NCBI GenBank assembly: GCA_026724425.1
Contig: JAIUCV010000023.1
Span: 4,154,001 to 4,218,000 of the forward strand
Source of the DNA: Erythrophleum ivorense
Taxonomy: Eukaryota; Streptophyta; Magnoliopsida; Fabales; Fabaceae
DNA: 64,000 bases
Direction of reading: 5' to 3'
Both the position numbers and the translations under genes were made by a program. Numbering within the stretch: position 1 is the first letter of the stretch; the number at the start of each line of letters is the position of its first letter. The notes below the pieces were generated by a model that saw only the letters and a program-made list of their open reading frames with translations, was not told the origin of the DNA and did no database searches. Below are positions 49,798-60,487 of this stretch, piece by piece.

Positions 49798-52700
49798 GGC
49801 ATCTAGCTCTTGGGCCTCTTTAATTCTCTTCCTAAGGTCATTTTCTATCCTTAATTCTCCCAAAAGAATGCTACTAGGGTTCATTGAAATTGATAAATTC
49901 AAATCCCTCATCTCTTCAATCAACCTTTGCTCCCTAAGCATCATCATTGCCATGTGAATAGATTTCCTACTCAAGGCATCGGCGACCACATTCGCCTTTC
50001 CTGGATGATACTTTAAGGAGAAGTCATAATCCTTAAGGAATTCCATCCACCTCCTTTGTCTCATGTTTAACTCTTTTTGGTCAAATAAGTACTTCAAACT
50101 CTTGTGATCACTATACACCTCAAATTGGGCACCATAGAGATAGTGCCTCCAAATCTTAAGAGCAAAAACTACAGCTGCTAGCTCTAGGTCATGGGTAGGA
50201 TAATTCTCTTCATGGGGCCTAAGCTGCCTAGAAGCATAGGCTATCACCCTACCTTGTTGCATTAAGACACACCCTAATCCTTTCTTGGAAGCATCACTAT
50301 AGACTGTGAATGTCTCTTTAGGGTCAGGTATCACTAACACAGGTGCAGTGGTAAGCCTATCCTTAAGCTCCTGAAAGGCATTCTCACACTTAGCATCCCA
50401 CACAAATGGTTGGTCCTTCCTAGTCAATTTTGTCAAAGGCATGGCTAACTGAGAAAATCCCTTAATGAATCTTCTATAGTAGCCAGCTAGACCTAAGAAG
50501 CTTCGGATTTCGGTCACTGTTTTAGGTCTCTCCCAATTCAGTACCGCCTCTACCTTGCTAGGATCTACTGCGACCCCTTGTTCTGATATCACATGACCTA
50601 GGAATTTAACCTCCTGTAGCCAAAACTCACACTTGCTCAACTTTGCATACAACTGATGCTCTCTCAAGGTTTGAAGAACTATCCTAAGATGCTCTTTATG
50701 CTCTTCACTACTTTTAGAGTAGATGAGGATGTCATCAATGAATACTACCACAAATCGATCCAGATAAGGCCTAAAAATCCTATTCATGTAATCCATGAAA
50801 ATGGCAGGGGCATTGGTTAACCCAAAAGGCATAACTAGGAATTCATAATGGCCGTATCGAGTCCTAAAGGCGGTTTTAGGTACATCCTCAGCCTTGACTC
50901 TAAGTTGGTGATACCCTGATCTAAGGTCAATCTTTGAAAAGACTGACGCTCCCGCTAATTGGTCAAGCAAGTCATCAATTCTAGGCAAAGGGTACTTATT
51001 CTTGACAGTCGCTTGGTTCAATTGCCTATAGTCAATGCAAAGCCTAAGACTACCATCTTTCTTTTTGACAAACAACACTGGTGCTCCCCATGGAGACACA
51101 CTTGGCCTAATAAACCCTTTCTCAAGTAATTCTTCTAGTTGACTCTTCAACTCAACCAACTCAACAGGCGCCATTCTATACGGAGCCTTAGAGATCGGAC
51201 CTGTACCGGGTACCAAATCAACAGAAAATTCTAACTCTCTCTCTGGAGGTAGTCCACTAAACTCTCTAGGGAAAACCTCAGGGAACTCCCTAATCACAGG
51301 TATATCATCCAACCCATCCTCTACCTCAGCATGCAATGAAAAGAATACTAGGAACCCTTGGCAACCACGCCTAAGGCACCTCTCAGCTTGGGCGGCAGAC
51401 AAGCAAGTAAGCTCAGTCACAGGACAAGTCTCAGGTATATTTGTAGCTAAGGAAACAGTCTTACGGTTACAGTCAAGTATCACATTATTAGCCGACAACC
51501 AGTCCATACCAATGATTACATCAAAGTCACACAAAGGGATGCAAATCAAATCAAGGGTAGTACAACGGCTATCCAATTGTACAGTACAATTTAAGCATAC
51601 ATCAGATGTAATCATAGAATATCCAGTAGGGGTGGACACAGATAGTTCAAATGGCAACAGGCTAATTTTAAGACCCAGACGCTTAACACAGTCATATGAG
51701 ATGAATGAGTGGGTCGCACCCGAGTCAAACAATGCATCTACGACATGATTATGGACAAATAAAATACCTCGGATTAGACTAGGGGATCTACTAGCCTCTT
51801 GCTGCGTAAGTGCAAACACCCTTCCTTGGATAGGTGGTTTAATCGATGAAGCCGACTCCCGTGACACTGTGCAGGTCCGTGCATAGTGTCCAGGCCTCCC
51901 ACAATTATAGCACACTGGGCATGGCCCATTCCCATGGTTCTTCCCACACTTAGCACAAGTAGGTGGGGCACTCATTGTACTCCTTGGTAGTCCCATGCTT
52001 CTTCTTTGAGGGACATTCCTTGGGGGTGGTCTCCTTCCCCAAGAGCCACTTCCACTATTGGCTCCTTTCTTGCTTCCGCCCCTAAAGGGCTCCATACCCC
52101 GGTCACGTTTTCCTTCCAGGGTCTTCTTCCTCTTGGCCTCACTTTCCATCATGGCCCTCTCTGTCACTCTACATTTCTCCACCAATTCGTCAAAATTACG
52201 AATTTGTAGAGATACAATTTTATCTTTGATTTCCGGTCTCAAACCCCTTTCGAATTTTTCAGCCTTCCATGGCTCATCGTCAAATCTCTTCAAGTAGGAG
52301 GAGAAGCGAGACAGTTGGATAAATTTGGCTGCGTATTGGTCCACATTCATGTCCCCTTGCTCAAGGAAGTTAAACTCCGCTTCCTTGTCAGCCCTCACGG
52401 ATGGTGGGAAATATTTGCTCTCAAAAGCAGTTTGGAAACTTTCCCACGTCAAGGGTATCTCCCTTGCAGTCAACAATCTGGAGGCATTCCTCCACCAATG
52501 TTCAGCCTCACCCTCCAACTTGTAAATGGCCAACTTTGCCTTCTGTTCGGTGGTGCAAGTCATAACCGCAAAGATTTTCTCTAGTTGCATCAGCCACCTC
52601 TCAGCTTTTTCAGTGTCTAAATCCCCCAAAAAGGATGGAGGATCAGCTTTTCGGAATTTGGCCAATGCAAAAGAGAGGTCACCATCCTCCCCTTGGTGTC

Positions 52701-52956
52701 CCACACCAGGGTTATGACCAGCCCCCACACGATTTTCCATCGGCACCTCTTGGTTCTGCTTATTCATATTTTCGTGTAGCTGTTGCAGCACTTGTACAGT
52801 CGCTGCATGAGCCTCGGCTTGCTCTTGAAGCCGGTCAGTCATTGCCCTAACCGTAGTCTCATGGGCCTCAGCTTGTTCTCTCATTCGGTTAGCCATTGCA
52901 GCCATGGCCTCTTGCATCTCTCTTAGCATCTCAGTTGTTTCTCTGCGTGTAGCCAT
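49798..52956 (-). CDS. Gag-Pol, proximal part: gag, protease, RT, RNase H
   Basis: A 1,053-residue frame starting at ATG 52956, the first ATG after the PBS leader. In order: an N-terminal coiled-coil-like stretch with an 18-residue duplication (EQAEAH at 27 and 45), a retrotransposon gag domain (about 103-270), a basic linker, a short Cys-rich motif (CAKC..H..C), a CCHC knuckle (C349, C352, H357, C362), a retropepsin with D411-S-G, RT with FIDD (D741, D742), and RNase H starting around D888 (YSDAS), followed by the DALSRK block. Gag would build the particle and package RNA, the protease would mature the polyprotein, and RT/RNase H would copy it. Gag and pol are fused in one frame, usual for plant chromoviruses. 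All catalytic motifs are present. The frame stops at TAA 49795-49797 before integrase. Confidence 0.96.
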
Positions 52957-53169
52957 CTTAGCTCTGCAATGCTACAAGCACAACCACAAGCATCCTCCAT
53001 TAAGCTACAGCCCAAGGCAATAATACAAAACTCCACCCATGGCAGGTATATGTATAAGTATGAGGGTTATCATAAGGTCGCAATGTTCCTATTCCTATCA
53101 TGCATGCATCATGATTGCCAAGTTTCCTAACCACAAAGTAGTAAATCAAACACATTTGCCTGAACCATT
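52957..53169 (-). other. Untranslated leader of the intact element
   Basis: About 213 bp between the primer site and the gag ATG on the minus strand. No competing long frame; I see no identifiable packaging signal. Confidence 0.7.
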
Positions 53170-53181
53170 GCTCTGATACCA
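53170..53181 (-). promoter_or_regulatory. Primer-binding site for initiator-Met tRNA
   Basis: The minus strand reads TGGTATCAGAGC, two bases downstream of the 5' LTR. It is the standard primer site of plant LTR elements primed by tRNA-iMet, and it fixes the element's orientation. Confidence 0.95.
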
Positions 53182-53183
53182 AC

Positions 53184-56006
53184 TGTGACGACCCTAACTT
53201 CCAATTATAGTAATTAAGGTTAAGTACATGATTAATAATCATATACCAAGGCTTGAAGTCATTAAAATTAATTACATCGGGGCATCGGGAACAAGTGAGG
53301 AAATTTGAAACCTTAATGTTGCTAGGGTCATTAGCTAGACAACCACAATTATTCGAACGCGTGAGTAAATTTGATTATTAATGAGGAGCCTTTGATACTC
53401 TCATCCATCATTTCCAACTCATAAAATTCTCCTACAAGTGTTTCTAAATCATTCCTTAGCATTACCTTAAGAGAAACTAAGTTTTCTAGGTGAATATGAG
53501 AAATAGAGCACTTTCGCCGCGGCTAAATTCACTCGCGCCGCGGCCAATTACCCTCGGTTCAACTCCTGACGCTTTCACAATTTTTTTTTCACATTTAGCC
53601 GCGGCCAAATACCCCTTTCGCCGCGGCCAAATACCCTCTGGAACACCCCCAAATTTGCCTCTCAGGCTTAGCCGCGGCTAACGTCACCATTCGCCGCGGC
53701 CAATTGCTCTCTGTTTTCTTTCCTGGCAGGTTCGCCACATTTGGCCGAGGCCAATTAAATGTTGGCCGCGGCCAATTCTTCTCTGTTATGAATTGGCCTA
53801 GGCCAATTAAATATTGGCCGCGGCCAATTCCCTTCTGTGCCTACAACTCTCAAGATTTCATCTCATGCTCTCCAATTTCCCTCCAATATCACTCTAGGGC
53901 CATTCTACCTTAATTTATGCAACTTTAGTGGTAATTATGTACCTTAATTACCCAACTAATCTATCATTGCCCTTGTGAAACTCAAATGTCACTTCCTACT
54001 TGTTCCACTAACTCATACCAACAAATTCATAAATAAATGGCAGCAAGAACACATGCATTAGCAACAATTTACATCCCATGCACATTCCATAGATATTCCA
54101 TTCAACAATAGCTTACCTCTAAGACATCATATGTCTACAATTCCCATAAGGTGATCCATATCACAATTTCAGCAGAACTACATACATATATATAATGCTA
54201 TAAGTTCATACATTGATATTCCACTATGATGTGCTCTAAATCCTTAACGGTTACATTTCAATCAAGCAAAATATAAACGCCTACACTTGGCAATATGATT
54301 ACATGATGATGCTAGGTAAACTAATAACAAAAATTGCATCTATCCTATTATACCCAGACCAAGTGTAGCTCCCCACACCCAGCCTCAGCTCATGGATGTT
54401 CATCCACTTGCTTACCCTTATCCTTACCCGAGGAACTTTCACCTGAAATATTAATCCCATAAAACGGGGTGAGATATGAATCTCAGTAACCAAGGCAATT
54501 CCATCACATATTCAGTTTAATTACCATATATGCATAAATCAAAATCAACATCAGAATCACATCCATTATAACAGCAAATGAAACAATTAGGCTATCATGA
54601 TTACTATCCCATACTAGCAATCATATTATCACATGTTAAAGGCCATTAACATCGGAGAGGCCCGTCCACGGCACCTACTCCTCATTGAGCACAACCGGGG
54701 CTCAGTGCATCTAGGGTTTGATCATAACCCGGTGCTCGATCGAAGCACATGCACGGGTGGCAGCCGCACCACAGCTCCACCATGGACTCACAAGGTCCAA
54801 TCACAATCAACAGATAGCCAACCAATTCATTCAGCATTTTTCAATCAATCATATATAGCAACATATGGAATTAAATCAAATATGCACATGGAATTGATAT
54901 AAACCCGGTTACCTCACTTGTAGACACTTGTAACAATCACCAATGGTGCAGAATTCCTCCTATAACCACAACATCACATAATTACTACTCTAATTCATCA
55001 TTAATAATTCATAATCAGTACCCAAGGAATTTAAAATGCTAATGACTACCCAAGAATCATTTACCCAGCCACAACAAGTCCCAATTTCGGATTTAAGTTT
55101 CCTCCACCAGAAAATTCAATATTCCACCCAAAATCCTAAGTAAATTCGTACATAATTAATACCCATTTTATAAATTAGCTATAGGGGTCTCAAATTAACC
55201 ATTAAAGCATCAAAATGGAGGGTCTAAACTCACTCAAAGTCAGCCTTAATCCCAACCTACGAATTTCATCAAGAAAATCCCCAAACACTCACATTTCAGA
55301 TTTTGGGTAGGATGAAAATGCTCCAAATGAAAAACTAATCGGACCAAATTAAGGAGAAAGATGAGGGGATTAAGTTGTATAACTATTACCTTGGCTGAAT
55401 CTTGCTCTAAGTATGAGAAAATGCAGAAATTTGGTCCCAAACCCTAGCCTCCTTCTCCACCTCCGATTTTGCCTCTTGAATCTTATGTTTCAGCAAGTGA
55501 GTAAGTGGGTGGGGTATTAGGGTTTAAGTTGGGTCAAGTATGGGTCATGGGCTGCTCCAAGATCCATCTCCACTTGGGCTTCAGATTTTAGCTTATTGGG
55601 CCAGTTTTTGGAGTGTTGGGCTGCAGAATTTACTGGGCCAGTTTTTACACTTAAGTTGCTGAAATTTAACTAGGTTTGGGCCAAGTTTGAAGAGCTCAAG
55701 AGTTTTAGGTCTGCACAAGGATTATTGGGCCACTTAGAAGAGTCTATACAAAGTAAATCTTGGGCCTCTATCACACTAAATTATGTTAGGTTTGCACATA
55801 ATCCATTGGGCCTCCATTAACCTTTTCTCATGCTCTATTAATTTAGGCCTAGATAGAATTTCTATCCCAATTAAATCTCAAACTCATATTAATAATTTAT
55901 CTCTCTAAAGTCTCCATTCACTTAACTTGCCTAATGAGCCCATATTAATTACTCTTAATTAATTCTAATCCATGATTAATACCTTAATTAATTATGGGGT
56001 GTTACA
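53184..56006 (-). repeat. 5' LTR of the intact Tekay element
   Basis: Identical in length to 45541-48363 and, by eye, in sequence apart from T at 55141 (C at 47498). It would carry the promoter; TATA-like runs on the minus strand lie at about 54184-54195 and 54852-54859. It ends next to the second CAAGA duplication (56007-56011). Confidence 0.97.
53516..53824. repeat. Array of GCCGCGGC palindromes in the 5' LTR
   Basis: Same ten-unit array as at 45873-46181, shifted by 7,643 bp, with no unit altered. In this LTR it lies 330-640 bp upstream of the primer site, so if the start of transcription is further upstream the array would be in the transcribed leader. Confidence 0.9.
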
Positions 56007-56900
56007 CAAGATGAATCATTAAGAATGGAAAAATACCTTAATTTCAAGCTTGTTTTCAAAGCTTTTCTTCCTTGGTTCCCTTCTCCTTAGCAATTTCAAA
56101 TTTTCCCCCTTAGGTCTAGACCAAAAATAGAACCAAATCATTCAAAAAATCCATGGAAAGAAAGGAGGAAAAGAGGAGAACAAGATTGGAGGAAGATGAA
56201 GCAAGAAAATCTATGAAATTACCTAGTTTCTCTTTGGCTTTCTTCCTCTTTTTCTTCCCCTTTTGATGCAGCTAAGGAGCTGCTATTTTTTTTGTAAATT
56301 AGGTAGAAGAATTCGTGCTCAATAAAAGGGAGAAGATGGAAGAAAAGTGTGGAAGTGTTTAGGATATTTTAGAAGCTTTTATTTCTAATTTTGCCCTTTC
56401 GAAATGACAATTTTGTTTTGACTTCGTTTTAGCTCCTTTTTGAGAACCTTCTTTTCCATCATAAAATTTAAGTTTCCAATTTAATAAAATACCTTTGGAA
56501 TCACTCAAATCGGAGCTAAAACCTTCTTGAATGAACCGGTCAAGGTTTGGGTTAACCAACGTGAAAAAGAGTACACCGGAGGGGCTTTACTGGTCCCGAG
56601 GCTTCCCACAGTTTTTGGGGCTTCTGAGAACCCTAGGCTACTCAAAATTTCCATTTAAAAAGTCCTTCTAAGTGTTTTTCCAAAATTACACTTATTTATG
56701 AAAATACCATTGGCTTTTCGGCAAATTCTTTTAATCACTACGGCCCCAATTTCTAAGAAACTCAAGGCTCAAATCCTCATTTTCTATTATTTAAAATTTT
56801 ATTAAAATTTTATTTGGCCTTGAATCACTCATCTCATAGGACTTGCTTTTTAAATCGGCCTATTTCGGTGTTTTTACAATGTACCGGGCGTTACAGATTT

Positions 56901-57472
56901 TCTAACCTTTCTTAGATGCCTCTTCTTTTGCTTGGATTCTCCTCTCCAAATTCAAGATTCTCCCTTTTAGCTTGACCTCAAAATAGCACCAAAAACTTTA
57001 ATAAAACCATTGGAAGAAGGAGGAGAAGGAGGAGATTAAGTTTACTAAAGAGAAGACTAGGAAGTTCCATGAAAATCATACCTTTCTTGCCTTGGTTTTC
57101 CCCTTTCTCTTGTGCACCTCTCTCCTTTAGTCTCACTTCTGTTTAGGGTAGAAATAAATTCAGCCAAATGAGGAGAAGAGTGGGGCGCATCATATATATA
57201 GGAAGGGTTTAGAATTGTTTTAAGAAAATTTCATTTACGTCATGTCTTTTTGGCATTTTTATTTTTAGTTTGTTTTAGCTCCTTTTTGAGAACCATCTTT
57301 TCCATCATAAAATTTAGGTTTTTAATCTTATAAAATACTTTTGGAATAACTCAATTTGGAGCTAAAACCTTCTCAAACCAAAGGGTCAAAGTTCGGGTTA
57401 ACCATCGTTAAAAAACGTACATCGGAGGAGTTTTAATTGTCCCAGAGCTTCCCATGGTTTTTAGGGCCTCTG
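56901..57472 (-). repeat. Host LTR, segment 6
   Basis: Continues the host LTR after the GATTT solo LTR ('tctaacctttcttagatgcc'). It has the 'cttttccatcataaaattta' block near 57297 and ends 'gggcctctg', where CTCTG (57468-57472) is the left duplication of the next solo LTR. A reversed TATA-like block lies near 57190. Confidence 0.85.
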
Positions 57473-60259
57473 TGTAACACCATCATTTCTAGCTCATACC
57501 CATCATTCCTTACATGTTCATATACATATAGGAAAAATAAGATGAGATCTTCCTCATTGGATTCTTATACTTTCTTAACATTGCAGCATGGTTAAAATGT
57601 ATTTCAGTGTCACATGGACCGAGTGAGCTCATTCTATGCATCCTCATGTTTAATTGCATCATTACAACTCATTTCAATCCCAAAAACATGCTTTTAGCCC
57701 ATGGAAACCAAAAAGAGGTATGAAACATGCATGTTCATTTTCGGCCAAGCTTGGCTTCATTTCTGGGCAAAGTTTGGAAATTCATAACTAAATCCAAAAA
57801 AATTGAAAACATGTACTCTTGGTTATTCTGGAAAACTTAACATGTCTACTTCATATAAAAATATGTAGAAGTCTTAAAATCCCACACACAACACGTTTGA
57901 CACGCAAAATCATTTAGAGGTCGGAGGGGGTCCTGATACTGTCACAATTTACTGATATGAACTTTAAAAATGTCTAATTAATTCCAAAAAAATTCAATGC
58001 ATGAAAATGATACCAATATGGAAATATTTGGATGTTAACTAGAGAGGAAAAATATCTTCAGATCAGTTCATCAAGCCAAACTCTCAGAAATCGATGGAAC
58101 AGTACCTTGGGTCAGGTAAGATGACTAATGCTGGGCAGAAATTTTGAAAATACATATCTTCCTCTCTAGACCTCCAAATGAGGTTCTTTTAGTTGTTACA
58201 AGTCATTGTAACTGTCTAGTTTCCACCTATAAAATTTCGTAGCCATTGGACTATGTTTGCCCCTCGGATGACACAAATTCTCAACTAACCAAATGAACAG
58301 TGCTTATGAAAATCTGAATTTCTGATACCAACTTTGAAAAATCATAGAAAATTCCACAGATCTCCAAATGACTTGATTTTTATCTTCCCAAAAATCTCTA
58401 GACAAGATCTAGTCACATGACAAATTTCAAGGCAAGAAGAGGTCATTTGGTCAGACTTGGACATCATGGCCAAAGTGACCAATTTCTTGTGTTAAAAGAG
58501 GGCTATTGGGACCCAACTTTGCTTCTCTTACCTCTAAGGCTCTATGAGCACATGGAAAAGCATTAATATAAGCTATCAAACATGGCTCAAGTGTATAATA
58601 ACCCAGATTTGTAAGACTCACTCTCCCACACCAACATATACACCATGTACATAATGCTAAGATTTTACTATTCATACCGAAACTTGCTACATCATGCACT
58701 ATAAGTTTAATTCTCATATATATACATTGAGTACATCTATTTACAAGTATTTATATGTGCTACATCATGTACATCATTAGATTACATCTCTTGACTTAAC
58801 TACAAAGTAGTGACAAATGATTCCTTTACAATTTCTTCACCGAATTCCCTAGCTTCAAGCTTGGTGGCTCCCATCTCTTGCCTCACTTGGTCCACCTAGC
58901 ATGTTAGGATGGTGAAGAGGGGGAGTGAGATTCAAAGAATCTCAATATCTCATCTCTCATTCACTCATACACAAAGCATGCAAACAAGTCTCACAAATGT
59001 ATGCATGGGCATATTAGCATGTGAAATCATAAGAAAAGCATTTTCAATATTTGAGTAGGCCATACATAACATTCAAAAGCTTGCCAAGCAAATGAATTAG
59101 CCTCACCCATTCACTTGTGGATTTTGGACTTGTCTCACCCATTCTTTAAGAGGTTCTTAGACTCAACCCTTACCCTTGGGAGTCAACCTCACTTTTGGGA
59201 GACTCTTTGCTTTGTCTCAACCAACTTTAGGGTTCTTGGCTCATCCTCACCATGGCTAAAGGGTTGTTTGCTTTTCCATACTCAAGCAAACCCAAGAAAT
59301 TACATAAAATATCATTGAAATATATGAGGCATCATCATGCTAGCATAATTTTCATGGTTTAAAAATATACATACACACATGCAAGATAACATAAGCACAC
59401 ATCTATGCATGAGAGAATGTGGAGAGAGCTACCTTATTGGCTATTCACAAACTTTCCCTTTCAATTTGTCTCCTCCCTTGTTGGTTTCACAATCACATCT
59501 AGATGGGAGTGCTTCTCTTAAGCCTAACCACACAAGAAGCATGGAACTATTCTCTTAACACTTTATTCATGAAGAGAAACTAGGATTTCTTTCTCTAGAA
59601 TTCTACTAACTCTCCTTCCTCTCTCAAGCTCTCAAAAAGGAAGGCAAAGAGGAAGAAGTAAGGATATGTGAGTTTTGGTCTTCTTCAAGAGAGGTTTTTC
59701 CACTCTCTCTCTTCTAGACCAAGCTCAAAACCCAACTACTTCCACTAACCAAACCATAGGAAGAGAGGGCAAGGAAAGAAGATCAATATTCTAAGAGAAA
59801 AGCCATGCAAAACTTTACCTTTTCTTGTTCTTCCTTCCTCCTCTAGGTTTCTCTCTCTCCTCTGCCCTTTTCTTTGTCTTAAAGGGAGCTTGAGTCGGTT
59901 AAAAGAAGAAAGGAGGGGTTTAGAGGCTTTAACAAGTCATATTCTCTTTTTTCACATTTTTTCGGACTAACCCTCGCTATAGCGAGCCATAACCCTCACT
60001 ACGGCGAGCTCGTGTCAGTCTCAGACCCCTGCCTTCACTACGGCGGGCGCTATGGTGAGCAACACCTTGGTTTTGTTATGGGGTGCCTGCACTCGCTATA
60101 GCTAGAAGCATTTTCGCTATAGCGAGAAGGCATTCTCGCTATAGTGAACAGGTACATTCGTTATAGCTAGGCTGTAGCTAGCAGACTTAGAAAATTTTCA
60201 GCCCTTCAAAAATTTTCAGCTTTTTTTTTTTCTTTTGTTTCTTTTTTATGGTTGTTACA
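57473..60259 (-). repeat. Solo LTR of a palindrome-bearing subfamily, TSD CTCTG
   Basis: Begins TGTAACACCATCATTTC (57473), ends GGTTGTTACA (60259), and is flanked exactly by CTCTG (57468-57472, 60260-60264). Length is 2,787 bp. The first 2.3 kb follow the general minus-LTR order, including the 31-bp repeats (59105-59255). The last 300 bp, the LTR's 5' end, do not have the 'aaccggtcaa...accgggcgttaca' sequence of the other subfamilies; palindromes, a T-rich run and GTTGTTACA replace it. It is closest to the neighbouring copy at 60488. Confidence 0.92.
59973..60183. repeat. Palindrome cluster built on CTCGCTATAGCGAG
   Basis: A perfect 14-bp palindrome CTCGCTATAGCGAG (59973-59986) is followed by variants: CACTACGGCGAG, CGCTATGGTGAG, CTCGCTATAGCTAG, TCGCTATAGCGAG, CTCGCTATAGTGA and CGTTATAGCTAG. 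There are about nine units in 210 bp at irregular spacing. In LTR orientation it lies about 76-290 bp from the 5' end, so in U3. Confidence 0.88.
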
Positions 60260-60264
60260 CTCTG

Positions 60265-60487
60265 AGAACCCTAGAGAGCTCAAATTTTCTATTTAAAAAG
60301 CTCTCCTGTATGTATTCTAAAAATTACCTGAAATTACGAAAATGTCATTACGTTATGTAGCTATTTCGTTAAATTCCATTTGGTTATTTTGGCTTCTGTT
60401 TTAGGGCACCTCTGGCCTCTTATTTTCATTTATTAATGTTTAGATCATTATTCAAAATTTTTTGGACCTTAACAATTCATTTCAGGG
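60265..60487 (-). repeat. Host LTR, segment 7
   Basis: 223 bp of host LTR between two solo LTRs. 'agaaccctagagagctc' completes the interrupted 'ggcctctg' block, and it ends 'ttcaggg', where CAGGG (60483-60487) is the left duplication of the next insertion. Confidence 0.85.

Larger units (their letters stand above)
45541..56006 (-). mobile_element. Intact young Ty3/gypsy chromovirus (Tekay/Del type), TSD CAAGA
   Basis: A 10,466-bp element read on the minus strand: 5' LTR 53184-56006, PBS 53170-53181, gag-pol 52956 down to 48409, PPT 48364-48378, 3' LTR 45541-48363. The exact 5-bp duplication CAAGA flanks it (45536-45540, 56007-56011). Both LTRs are 2,823 bp, and the only difference I noticed is C at 47498 versus T at 55141. 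Domain order gag, protease, RT, RNase H, integrase, chromodomain is that of chromoviruses; the chromodomain ending in ATWETEEAMRKDYPALF resembles Tekay. All parts for replication are visible, but one in-frame TAA (49795-49797) interrupts pol. It is the youngest unit in the window, as its nesting depth and LTR identity both indicate. Confidence 0.97.
42853..56895 (-). repeat. Solo LTR, minus, TSD GATTT, split by the intact Tekay element
   Basis: Starts TGTAATACCATAATTTC (42853) and ends ACCGGGCGTTACA (56895), with GATTT on both sides (42848-42852, 56896-56900). Its two parts, 42853-45540 and 56012-56895, total about 3.57 kb and rejoin cleanly across the CAAGA duplication ('caaccaaga|tgaatcatt'). 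The first part holds the 31-bp repeats (44410-44600). The second part has the 'cttttccatcataaaattta' and 'aaccggtcaa' blocks typical of the 5' end of this LTR family. No gag-pol of its own remains. Confidence 0.92.

Noticed and set aside
51512..52850. Plus-strand frames opposite gag
   Set aside because: Shadows of the minus-strand gag-pol; none shows independent domains.
53170..53181. tRNA gene fragment
   Set aside because: Only the 12-bp primer complement is present, exactly where a PBS belongs; no cloverleaf surrounds it.
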